11,642 nucleotides of DNA from Hemicentrotus pulcherrimus (taxonomy: Eukaryota; Echinodermata; Echinoidea; Camarodonta; Strongylocentrotidae), in the NCBI GenBank assembly GCA_003118195.1, contig BEXV01000729.1:15704-27345 (forward strand). The letters run 5' to 3'. Positions 1 through 7,724 of this stretch are shown here, in pieces (the first letter of the stretch is position 1; every line of letters begins with the position of its first letter). The notes under the pieces were generated by a model. It saw nothing but the letters and a program-made list of their open reading frames with translations, searched no databases and had not been told where the DNA came from. The translations under genes were made by a program, and so were the position numbers.

Positions 1-178
1 TTTTTTTTTTTTGTTGAGCATTTGATAGCCAAAAACTTGGGAACATTTTCGTAATTTAAAAAAAAAAAAAAAATCAGCCCCTTTTTTTTCGATCCTATAC
101 CGATCAAAGGTGCGAGGGTGTCGCTCCGATATTCCGATCTGATCAGAGCCCCAACTTACAGGGTTAATTGGTTGCTGT
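1..178. other. Non-coding left edge with homopolymer tracts
   Basis: This stretch opens with a run of 12 T and has a 16-base A run at 58-73. No reading frame of note or splice signal is visible. It probably lies in the intron before the dehydrogenase exon at 705, because that exon needs upstream exons that are not in the window. The block at 100-160 (repeated GATC and CGAT words) is unlike its neighbours and may be part of another repeat, but I cannot assign it. Confidence 0.4.
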
Positions 179-547
179 TTGGTCTACAACCAGTTCGTCT
201 ACTACCCAGTTGGTCTATTCCCATAGAGTATACACCCAGCATGTCTACTTTCTAGATGGTCTAATAATCATTCCATCTACTTATCATTGATCAAATGACT
301 ATTTAGACTAATAGTCTCCCACCCATTTGGCCTGTTGCTCATTTAGTCTAATTCCCAGTTTCTCTAACACTATTTTGGTCACTATCCATGTGGTCTTATA
401 GTCATTTAATCATAAATGATAATCATCATAATCATTAAAAAATCTGTGTAGTAGACTTATATATTGGAGATTAAACCAAATGAAAAATAGACCAAATGGC
501 TATTAGCCTAAATAATCATTAGACAAAATGATTATTAGACCAAATAT
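179..547. repeat. Inverted array of degenerate 15-16 bp GGTCTA repeats (TU-like foldback remnant)
   Basis: The left half (about 179-415) carries forward units built around GGTCTA, with cores near 181, 196, 212, 242, 258 and 274, so the period is 15-16 bases with one skipped unit. The right half (about 451-547) carries the same unit reversed, with TAGACC-type cores at 488, 504, 520 and 536, exactly 16 apart. About 40 AT-rich bases lie between the halves. Two divergent tandem arrays facing each other match the architecture I recall for sea urchin TU foldback transposons, whose terminal inverted repeats have an outer domain of about 15-bp tandem repeats. The periodicity and inversion are seen directly; the TU link is inference from memory. 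The copies are too divergent for a recent insertion. Confidence 0.55.
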
Positions 548-676
548 CAATTACAAGTTGTTTTGAATGCTTAAATGCTTAAATCTATATGATCAAAACT
601 TTCAATGAACATTTCTTAAGAATTTATGCAAATTCTGGTGTGGTAGACTTCATGTATTCTACTAGCATTTAAAAGC

Positions 677-704
677 TCTTCTCTATTTTCCAATTCCTCT
701 CCAG
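677..704 (+). promoter_or_regulatory. 3' splice site (polypyrimidine tract and AG acceptor)
   Basis: A pyrimidine-rich run from 677 leads into TCCTCTCCAG ending at 704. The conserved protein similarity starts just after it and the frame has no good ATG upstream, so this AG is the natural acceptor of the dehydrogenase exon. The exon then begins at 705 with the last two bases of a split codon (phase 1 intron). Confidence 0.65.
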
Positions 705-928
705 TGCGGGAAAAAGTGTGTAACATGCTTGATAACCGAACGTCGACAAAGCTCCACCTGGTGAGTGACGCTATGGAGCACGCTCTCTTCAGTCGATGGC
801 CGAAGACGAGATACGGAGTGGGCTGGGACGCCAAATACATATGGATACCGCTGTCTTACCTACCTAACATCATCAGTGATAAGTTGATCAGTATGGGCGG
901 ATTTCCCATCATTAAAAATAATCGATGA
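705..928 (+). CDS. C-terminal exon of an SDR9C-type short-chain dehydrogenase (retinol dehydrogenase / 17-beta-HSD6-like)
   Basis: About 74 codons ending in TGA at 926-928 encode the tail of a short-chain dehydrogenase/reductase. The block MEHAL, then P-K-T-R-Y, then GWDAK, then WIPLSYLP matches in order the C-terminal region of the SDR9C group (RDH16, RDH5, HSD17B6, DHRS9), with RDH16 and HSD17B6 closest by memory. Enzymes of this group oxidise or reduce retinoids and hydroxysteroids with NAD(P)(H), usually at the endoplasmic reticulum membrane. The Rossmann fold, the TGxxxGxG motif and the catalytic Y-x-x-x-K must lie in exons left of the window. After the conserved block the tail runs about 20 residues and ends Lys-Asn-Asn-Arg; the hydrophobic end seen in some vertebrate relatives is short here. 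The exon is phase 1 and intact, with no stop or frameshift. Substrate cannot be told from this fragment, so no symbol is given. Confidence 0.85.
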
Positions 929-1448
929 AAGGATGATGGATGTTCTATCTAAGGTGCTGTGAATGTACGCTTCTTTTCTGAAGACATTACAAAATATTTC
1001 ACCAGCAGGATTTATGATGATGCACCTACCAACATGTGCTTGTGTGTGTTTTACACTCAGTCTTATTAACAACAGTAACTTGAGAAAGTTAGCCCCAATC
1101 ATTGGCTCTTTTTAGCTGTACTGTAAAATCAAGAAGGTTTTGCGTTGAAAGGTCCAGATCCGTGAAAGTTTCTTTTGATGGAACTAAATGTATGCGCAGA
1201 TACCGGCTTCAGACTTTTTTTCCTTTAACAATGGACTATCAAAAATTGTAAATTCTGTAGATTTGTGACCACAATTTAAACCTCCTTTCAGAGACCAATG
1301 CCAGTAAATGGTAAGAGCAGACAGTGGCATGAACAGCCTGCCATAGTCAAGTCCAACTTAAAGTCTATCTTAGTCTTTGTGAAGCACTCCCAAGGTCTAT
1401 CAGATCTGATATGAGAGGTATTGAATGCTAGACGATAGTGTAAATAAA
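929..1448 (+). other. Probable proximal 3' UTR of the dehydrogenase gene
   Basis: No further coding signal follows the TGA at 928. The first canonical AATAAA on the + strand is at 1443-1448, followed by the moderately U/GU-rich CTTGTCTATTTTGT. A short mRNA isoform could end about 15-30 bases downstream. A dispersed-repeat fragment (1213-1393) lies inside this interval. The real 3' end needs transcript data. Confidence 0.4.
1213..1393 (+). repeat. Diverged dispersed repeat (MITE-like half copy) shared with the 7-kb inverted repeat
   Basis: This stretch aligns by eye with about 7118-7285. Shared blocks include TTCCTT..AATA/GGACTATC, ATTTGTGAC, CCAATGCCA, GTGGCAT(G/A)AACAGCCTGCC, AAGTCCAACTTAAAGTC, and ATCTTAGT(C/T)TTTGTG(A/G). 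Small indels separate the blocks. The 7-kb copy has this sequence inverted on both sides of a loop, whereas here only the right half is recognisable and nothing matches left of 1213. It is most simply a truncated copy of a mobile repeat that landed downstream of the dehydrogenase stop codon. Confidence 0.7.
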
Positions 1449-2064
1449 CTTGTCTATTTTGTAAAGTATATTTTGATAACTGCCAAATACTGCCATTCTT
1501 ATGTGAATCGTGTTTATAATATGTCATATATTTCTATACAGCATAATATGTATTGATCTATTTAAGATGGTGCATGTATTTTGATTGTAATGGGTAAAAA
1601 AGGAGAATTTCTGACTTCCAAAATGTGTATGCACATAGCCTGTTTACACTGCAGATGCCATTGGCCCGTACTCTGAAGTTGTATCTAACTCCTGTTACAG
1701 TTGTCTAAAGTCCTGTCTAACTTTAATCGACTGCGAGGGGTTGTTTAAGTCCTGTTTAAGAGCGTGATTCTGCTGCTTTTCAACGTGTACGGTACACTTT
1801 ACTTGCTGACCCGTCCCAGGTACCCAAACAGATAACAAATGAAGACGGGAGGATAGTACAGGATAATCTTGGTTGAGCGAATTCTCCCGTTATTACTTGT
1901 GTCATGTTTGCGAAAGCGCTCTAACTAATGTCCCCCCCCCCAAAAAAAAAAGGAAAAAGAATTAAGGTGGATTTTTTAATCACATATTTTATAAGTAATA
2001 TAGTATTTCCTAACCATAAACTAAACTAGCATACTTAAGTGGATATAATCGAGGTTTAGTTTTA
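1449..2064. other. Non-coding DNA, no assignable gene
   Basis: Only short open frames with no recognisable protein similarity are present. The part around 1660-1770 (GGCCCGTACTCTGAAGTTG, then repeated GTCTAA and TTTAAGTCCTG words) has the look of a miniature transposon fragment, but I could not pair its ends. A run of 10 C followed by 10 A occurs at 1932-1951. Confidence 0.4.
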
Positions 2065-2318
2065 GTTTAGCCAATTACTGGCTCTTGAGAACAAGGTAAG
2101 GAGTTTGAATCACTGCCTCAATCTACATTTGCCACACTCCACCCGGGTGAGGTAAATGGGCACCTTATAGGATTATTCCTTGAAATGCACTGCGCTGAAA
2201 ACGGCTGCCGGAGCTAAAGCTATTGTAATCATTTCCAAAACTCTTTGGAAGCGCATAGGAACGTTTTATCATAATGTGTCATGCCCTATACAAGATCAGA
2301 TTATTCTTATTATTCTTC
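2065..2318 (+). mobile_element. tRNA-derived SINE copy
   Basis: A polymerase III box B-like sequence GTTTGAATC lies at 2103-2111, and a weak box A-like TAGCC..ACTGG lies about 30 bases upstream. The body that follows (CCACACTCCACCCGGGTGAG, AAATGGGCACC, TTCCTTGAAA, ACGGCTGCCGGAGCTA, CAAAACTCTTTGGAAGCGC) has the word order I recognise from tRNA-derived SINEs common in sea urchin and other marine invertebrate genomes. It ends in GCCCTATACAAGA and an ATT/CTT-rich simple tail (2299-2318), as such elements do. No clear target-site duplication was found and box A is eroded, so this is an old copy in sense orientation downstream of the dehydrogenase. The family name is not asserted. Confidence 0.7.
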
Positions 2319-4338
2319 AGAAGATTTCAGATCATTAAGTGATTGACTCTATGCTTTAGAACATCAAGGGCAAACTTCAGGGAGCACTTTCTCTAGAACT
2401 TTGGATTTCAAAAGTTTGAAAATGATTATCATTCATTATTCAAAATTGTTAAAGGCAAAAACAAAAAGCTTCAGGAGAATCTTACATACCTCTTTTAAAA
2501 GCACCTTACGTATTCAGTGTAAGAAACCCAGATGCTTGATTGGCATGGCATTAGGCGTTTTGTATTCTTGAGAATAATATGATAGACTTTCGAGAAATGA
2601 ACTTAAGGGCAATTTGAAAAGCTTTCTGCATCACCTTTAGAACTGTGTGAACATTACACTGGCATATTACTTAAAGAGAAACTCCAGTACTGGTAAAAAA
2701 AGGAAATTAATTTTCACAGAATCAAATGAAACTTACACTGAATGTTCAAGATTACAAATCAGTAACATGTGCCAAACAATTTTGGAAGAAAATGTATACT
2801 GGCTGAGTAATGAGCATAGAAAGACAAGGAAATCCAGGTAGTACCAACCCCGACACCATGTGTGTTGTCCCATATATAGCTTTCTGTGTACAGTGCTTGT
2901 TACTTTACCAAGACTCGGTCAAATTTACTATGATTTTGATGACTCCTGACCCTTCCAGTGCACACCAATACTTACATGCTACATGATCAACTGTTTCTGA
3001 TCCTTTCCACACCTTTTCTTGGCAATGCAATCGCATTACCAGTACTAAAGTTTAGCTTTAATCCAAACATTATTCATTTGGCGAATACTTGATGAGATAA
3101 CCACCTGTCAGTGACCATACAGGAGGTCTAATACATCCTGGCCAAACTAGTGCAGACGGGCTTTAATAAACATTTGAGATTGGTGAGCTTGGTTCTTCCA
3201 TTGTAGTGAAGTGAAGGAGTGGTATGTATTATCGTGTGTAGGTTGTAGTGGAGGGAGGGAGGAACGTTGTGAAATAACCTATACTTTAACAATATGAGCA
3301 AATGATACAAGGACATTTGTTTTATCATGTTTTTATATGTAAAGAAGGAGAAGGGTATGAAATCTATGTAGAAGTATATATGAATGAATGCTCATTAGGC
3401 TGATAGCGACAATTTGATCTTTTCATGCGGTGTTTGATTACTTTCTACTCTCATTTCATTTCTTTTATCCTTTGAAAACTGCCATAACATGTTATGAAAC
3501 AAAGAGCTTTAGTTATATGTGTTGAAAGAAGAATGTATTGAAGAGACTTAATAGTTTAATACCACGCCCTAAACATATTCGAACAAATAAGTCAAATTTA
3601 TGTTTTTTTTTCTTTCTTTAGAATCATGATGTGTTCTACATTTCGAGACATGCATTCTAATATCCTACCCATTCAGAGCCAGATCGGGTTTTTACCTGTA
3701 TCAGATTAAAGTCCTCCTGGCTTTCAGCAAACAATATTTTATTCAAATAAATCTATTCTAAATTAAAAATGCTCGATATCCCAGCCATGTTCAGTTATTT
3801 CATGGAGTCACATTTGAGTGTGTTGGTCACACATTGTTTGACATAAATAGGAAATTGTAGAGATGATAATTGGCTATCGTGAAATTGACTTCTACAGTGT
3901 TGTAAAGATGCACCACAATGTTATCAGATTGAAAAATTTGCTGCATAAAACCTGTCTTGGTATTCCGTTTTGATGTTGATAAACAGTGGCATATTTTATA
4001 TTTTACATGTACATAAACATGCATTCATAGTTTACCAATTTGATACTGAATTCATTGTTAACTTGTGAATATTGACAGTATGTTTGAGGATGTACCTGGA
4101 GTAGCCATTAACAATTTCAGCAATATCCACGTTTCACAGCTTTGCTAAATATTCATCATTCAAATTCATTACTAGAAGCAAGATATTGAAACTGCATGAT
4201 CATCAAACCGTGATTGTGTAGCCTTATATAGTCTAAATCACAGTCTTTCTTTCAAACAAGCTGTGAACTATATGTCAGTACTATGCAATGATTGCATTGG
4301 TGTGAATAAGACTAGATATTGAATGCAGCCTTGGGTAT
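2319..4338. other. Non-coding AT-rich DNA, possible long 3' UTR or flank
   Basis: I see no coding exon, RNA gene or clear transposon here. The short open frames (for example 2647-2841 on + and 3128-3328 and 3827-4024 on -) translate into low-complexity or unrecognised peptides and have no splice or start context worth reporting. Isolated AATAAA hexamers occur at 3165-3170 and 3746-3751. A GGGAGGGAGG purine tract is at 3252-3262. Confidence 0.45.
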
Positions 4339-4474
4339 GTAAGAATACAATCGTTGTAAGAATACGATCAGTGTAAGAATACGATCAGTGTAAGAATACG
4401 ATCAGTGTAAGAATACGATCAGTGTAAGAATACGATCAGTGTAAGAATACGATCAGTGTAAGAATACGATCATT
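4339..4474 (+). repeat. 17-bp minisatellite, 8 copies
   Basis: Eight head-to-tail units of GTAAGAATACGATCAGT fill 136 bases exactly. Copies 2 to 7 are identical, copy 8 differs at one base (final CATT) and copy 1 at three (AATACAATCGTT). The homogeneity of the middle copies with divergent edge copies is what recent slippage or unequal exchange leaves. Each copy carries GTAAGA, a good match to the U1-binding core of a 5' splice site, and a GATC. Confidence 0.97.
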
Positions 4475-5383
4475 CCAGACTTAATATTTTTCCTTGATGG
4501 GATTACAGACAATCCATCAAATTTATTTTCACCTTTTCCTGAACTTTTCAAGGCAGTTTGTTTCTGTGGATTACCCACATAGTTGGCCCCTTTACTTTGC
4601 TGTTTTTGTAAGCTGTGTAAAGACGGCTGCATCTATTTCCGAAAAAATCAACTGAAGCGCAACTTCAATACCCTCTTGTATGACCCGTAGTAATAATGTT
4701 TGATAATGTGAGATGTTAATGTCATGTTTGCACAATTCAATAGGTGACACAAAAGGCTATTGAAATTGCATAAAATTGATTTATCAAAAGTAATTGCTAT
4801 CGTCTGTATTACAACGCATAAGAGGCAACAGTGTTGTAATAGAAAGTAACAGAAAAGTGCACACTTTTTGCAAGACAATGATTGAAAATGAAGAACTAAT
4901 TTAAAGCTTTAATATTTAAATTAAAGATTAAAGTGTAATCAGTTGAGAAATAGCAGACCTGTCCAGGAAAGCTGTACATTTTTAACGGCACATTCATCAC
5001 ACAAATTTATGATGACATTATTTTAGAGTACCCTAGATGTTTATTGCATCAATATTTCTTGCATCTTTCTTTAGTAAGAAATGTTCTGTTTTCAAAGATC
5101 ACTGACAGCTTATAACTTCTTGAGCTTAAATTGCACACAGATCAGTATGCAAGGTTTGTAAGTATAATTATTTTGAAAGCAATTCATGTAATCTTGTTTG
5201 AAGAAAAAAACACACCAAACGATGATGATTATTGGTATGAGTGCAAACTGTATCCCACCGACAAGGAATTCCCACCAATTATAGAAAATGTTTATTTCAG
5301 AATGAAGTTAAAAATGATAAGTTACTTCAATTGTATTTTGTGTAATGGTAATTGTGTACACAAATTGTAAGTTGAAAGCAACA
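4475..5383. other. Non-coding AT-rich DNA
   Basis: Nothing assignable was found. The open frame at 5131-5370 on the + strand has a varied amino-acid composition but no recognisable family, no Kozak context, and skewed AT-rich codons, so it is treated as chance. The 4648-4878 frame on the - strand is likewise unconvincing. Confidence 0.45.
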
Positions 5384-5440
5384 CTCTCTCTCTCTCTCTC
5401 TCTATCTATCTCTTTCCCTCTCTCCCCCTCCTCCTCCCCC
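5384..5440 (+). repeat. CT-rich microsatellite
   Basis: A pure (CT)n stretch starts at 5384, passes through TCTATCTATC at about 5401, and grades into TC/CCT-rich sequence ending in CTCCTCCTCCCCC near 5440. It is a pyrimidine-only strand apart from a few A bases. It is not next to a credible exon, so it is not read as a splice polypyrimidine tract. Confidence 0.95.
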
Positions 5441-5800
5441 TTTATCACCTCTCAGCACTCGAACGCAAAGAAAACATCAATCTGTTTCCACATAATTCTA
5501 TTCTGAATGTTCACTGATGTGATTTGCAGGCTTTTTCATGCTCCAAATTGTAAAGAATGTTTGTGCTCCAACATGCTTGGGGTCTCTTTATAGCCTATTT
5601 GGTAATACCAGCTGGTATTCCTGCTGTAATTATTATTTTTTCATCAAAGAAAAGTATGGCAATATACAAATAGGTAAAGCTTAGTACATGTATCAGCAAT
5701 CATCATCATATTTTTTAGTTTGAAGTTTTCTTTTGACCCTGTAAACATTTCACTTTTAGGTTCACTCTTACTCCTAGTTCCACAAATTATAATTACTGTC
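5441..5800. other. Non-coding AT-rich DNA
   Basis: No reading frame, RNA gene or repeat can be supported in this stretch. Confidence 0.5.
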
Positions 5801-6604
5801 AATAAAATATTTAAATTTGTATGAGAAAGCTGGTCATATCTGAGGTATTATGATGAGTTGAATATAAGTTTAGAAAGACATACCATCTTCTATGTGTTTG
5901 TGTAGAGAATAACTAAATGATCTGTTGTCAATATATTCCCTGTTAAGAGGGATTTGAAGGTATTAATCACAATTTTTTGAACAGTTTTCAAAGGTTACTC
6001 ATGCATTTTATCTACTGGTATTCTTAGATTTGGAAACTTTGGAGCAAGGTCATTGAAGTATGAATCTTGTATTTTTATATCCTCAATGGCAAACGCATGT
6101 AGTATATGCAGTGCGAGACTTGCATTAATATCTGAGTTGAGATGTTTTTAAAGACAACTGCCACCTAACTTTAGGCTTTATTGCCTTCTGAAATAACAAT
6201 TTGTGATTCACTTGATTTTTATTTTGCTACCCAAATACTTTGAATTGATTTCTAATCATTCGTGTAAGGAACAGAACCTGCAAAGCTGGATTTAACCCTT
6301 AAACAAATAAAACAGACACAATTTCAGAGATATGAAGGAAAAGAAAAATCAATAAAATTGTAAATATTTTGCATGATGGTAGATCTCAGGTGTATTCAAA
6401 ATGTCAATTTATACTGATATATTTGTACATGTATGTAAAAATAAAATCTATGAAAATTGAACTTGCGGTGGAATGTATCACAGCATTGTCATATGGCACT
6501 CAGGTATTAATTCAAATTTACAATATTTGGTTTGAATTACAGATTGCGATTCCGTAAAATGTTGAAAAGTTTTGGGTAAATAAAATTGAATCATATGAAA
6601 TAAA
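5801..6604 (+). terminator. Cluster of poly(A) signals, possible distal 3' end
   Basis: Canonical AATAAA occurs at 5801-5806, 6306-6311, 6351-6356, 6440-6445, 6579-6584 and 6599-6604. The last two are followed within 40 bases by CTGTTTTTTGTTGTTGATG, a U/GU-rich stretch of the kind that binds the cleavage machinery. Together these form the best-looking + strand polyadenylation site in the window. If the dehydrogenase transcript ran this far, its 3' UTR would be about 5.7 kb. In AT-rich DNA such hexamers also arise by chance, so this is a candidate only. Confidence 0.35.
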
Positions 6605-6666
6605 CTCATTGTCTTGTTTCATCTTTAATCTGTTTTTTGTTGTTGATGTATTTGAGTGAAATTAAT

Positions 6667-6780
6667 ATGGGAGGCCAAACAACAAAGAACGAGAAGAAAA
6701 TCGATGACATTTTCGGTACAGAGCAAATTTGAGAGGTCCTCGCAGGGTTAGACGAGACAGTGTTGCAAAGTGTGTTTCAC
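6667..6780 (+). pseudogene. Short broken reading frame, possible transposon ORF remnant
   Basis: From ATG at 6667 the frame reads 21 codons, rich in Lys, Asp and Glu, to TGA at 6730-6732. The same frame then reads 15 more codons with a normal-looking composition (beginning Glu-Val-Leu-Ala-Gly-Leu-Asp-Glu) to TGA at 6778-6780. The second half runs past 6763, where the large inverted repeat begins. It could be the remnant of a transposon protein interrupted by the inverted repeat, or chance. I recognise no family. Confidence 0.2.
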
Positions 6781-6862
6781 TGATGACAACTTCAAAAATT
6801 ATTCCTATGTTTAAACGGACATTGCCCAAACTTTCACTAATAAAAGTTAATTGATTTGGGGC

Positions 6863-6901
6863 ACATGCCCCTGTGTCCCCCTGTACGTAGCTATGCCACT
6901 G
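6863..6901 (-). mobile_element. hAT-like transposon terminal sequence (left arm copy)
   Basis: Read on the - strand from 6901, the sequence starts CAGTGGCATAGCTACGTACA and continues into a G-run, then a mirror-like GGGGCATGTGCCCC. A CAGTGGCG-type start followed by G-rich sequence is typical of hAT-superfamily ends in marine invertebrates. No transposase is attached, so any element was non-autonomous or is truncated. The superfamily is inference from the terminal motif. Confidence 0.45.
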
Positions 6902-6984
6902 ACCTCATTGATACCAGGGTCCCTTTGGTGGATGAAACCGTGCTACTAAGTGAGAGTGGAGCAATACACATGATAGAGACTGGT

Positions 6985-7304
6985 ATTGTAACTATCCTGG
7001 GGAAGTTTCACAAAGACTAAGATCAACTTTAAGTTGGACTTCACTATGACAGGCTGTTCATGCCACTCATCAGGGCTCTCACTATTGGTCTCTCAAATAT
7101 GACCTTTAGATAATGATTTTTCCTTCAATAATAGACTATCCAAAAAAGGAAAATTCTATATATTTGTGACGACGATTTGCACGTCCCTTGATAAACCAAT
7201 GCCATGAATGGTTAGAGGAACTAGTGGCATAAACAGCCTGCCTCAGTTAAGTCCAACTTAAAGTCAATCTTAGTTTTTGTGGAACTTCCCCAGGATAGTT
7301 GCAA
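6985..7304. mobile_element. MITE-like palindromic repeat forming the core of the inverted repeat
   Basis: CCTGGGGAAGTTTCACAAAG near 6997-7016 and its inverted partner near 7275-7293 bracket a palindromic unit with TTTAAGTTGGACTT and its complement inside. The right half is also found, diverged, at 1213-1393, which shows that this unit is dispersed in the genome independently of the surrounding palindrome. No transposase is encoded. The element edges are approximate because the flanking sequence is itself inverted. Confidence 0.5.
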
Positions 7305-7388
7305 TACCAGTCTCTATCATGTGTATTGCTCCACTCTCACTTAGTAGCACAGTTTCATCCACCAAAGGGACCCTGGTATCAATGAGCT

Positions 7389-7433
7389 CAGTGGCATAGC
7401 TTCGTACAGGGGGACACAGGGACATGTGCCCCA
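7389..7433 (+). mobile_element. hAT-like transposon terminal sequence (right arm copy)
   Basis: This starts CAGTGGCATAGCTTCGTACA at 7389 and runs through a G-run and GGGACATGTGCCCC. It is the mirror of the sequence ending at 6901; the two positions are exactly symmetric about the palindrome centre. The CAGTGG ends face each other across 487 bases, so the two copies point outward, the reverse of the layout of the two ends of one normal transposon. Confidence 0.45.
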
Positions 7434-7527
7434 AATCAATTAACTTTTATTAGTGAAAGTTTGGGCAATATCCGTTTAAAAATAGGAATCATTTTTGAAG
7501 TTGTCATCAGTGAAACACACTTTGCAA

Positions 7528-7724
7528 ATCCTTGTTTTCTTCTACGCAAATTTCATGTTTTTATGTTTTTATGTACAAAAGGCATGGAGAGTTGTTCACA
7601 GATGAAGTCATCAAATTGAATACCGCCCTCTAGTGACTATTCATTTTAAAAAAAGCTCTCACTTCCGTATTCCTTGCCCGATTTTGTTCAAATTTTCACT
7701 GATATTTGTTTAATATCTTAAACA
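7528..7724. other. Spacer between inverted repeat and GTGCCCC array
   Basis: This stretch has no reading frame of note. It contains CCGCCCTCTAGTGACTATTC at 7624-7643, a phrase that looks transposon-derived, and AT-rich sequence leading into the first array unit. I cannot assign it further. Confidence 0.35.

Larger units (their letters stand above)
6763..7527. repeat. 765-bp near-perfect long inverted repeat
   Basis: Bases 6763-7067 are the reverse complement of 7223-7527 over 305 bases without any gap; I count about 17 mismatches by hand, most in the inner 70 bases. A 155-base loop (7068-7222) separates the arms. Matching stops abruptly outside 6763 and 7527, and no target-site duplication is evident there. 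Each arm contains, from outside in, a GTGCCCC-containing transposon-like end (CAGTGGCATAGC, ending at 6901 on the left and starting at 7389 on the right), then about 90 bases of other sequence, then one arm of the MITE-like repeat also found at 1213-1393. A transcript crossing it would fold into a long double-stranded RNA. Confidence 0.95.

Noticed and set aside
616..840. 74-codon open frame on the - strand overlapping the dehydrogenase exon
   Set aside because: It is the antisense shadow of the real exon and spans the splice site; its peptide has no recognisable family.
860..1102. 80-codon open frame on the - strand
   Set aside because: It overlaps the end of the dehydrogenase exon and its probable 3' UTR, and has no domain or splice context.
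1288..1527. 79-codon open frame on the - strand
   Set aside because: Most of it is a translation of the dispersed repeat at 1213-1393, which is non-coding elsewhere.
1655..1770. Possible miniature transposon (GGCCCGTACTCTGAAGTTG and TTTAAGTCCTG words)
   Set aside because: The words look familiar from marine invertebrate repeats, but I could not find paired ends or a second copy in the window.
5131..5370. 79-codon open frame on the + strand with a cysteine-containing tail
   Set aside because: It has AT-rich codon use, no initiation context, no known motif and ends at a simple repeat; chance is the simplest reading.
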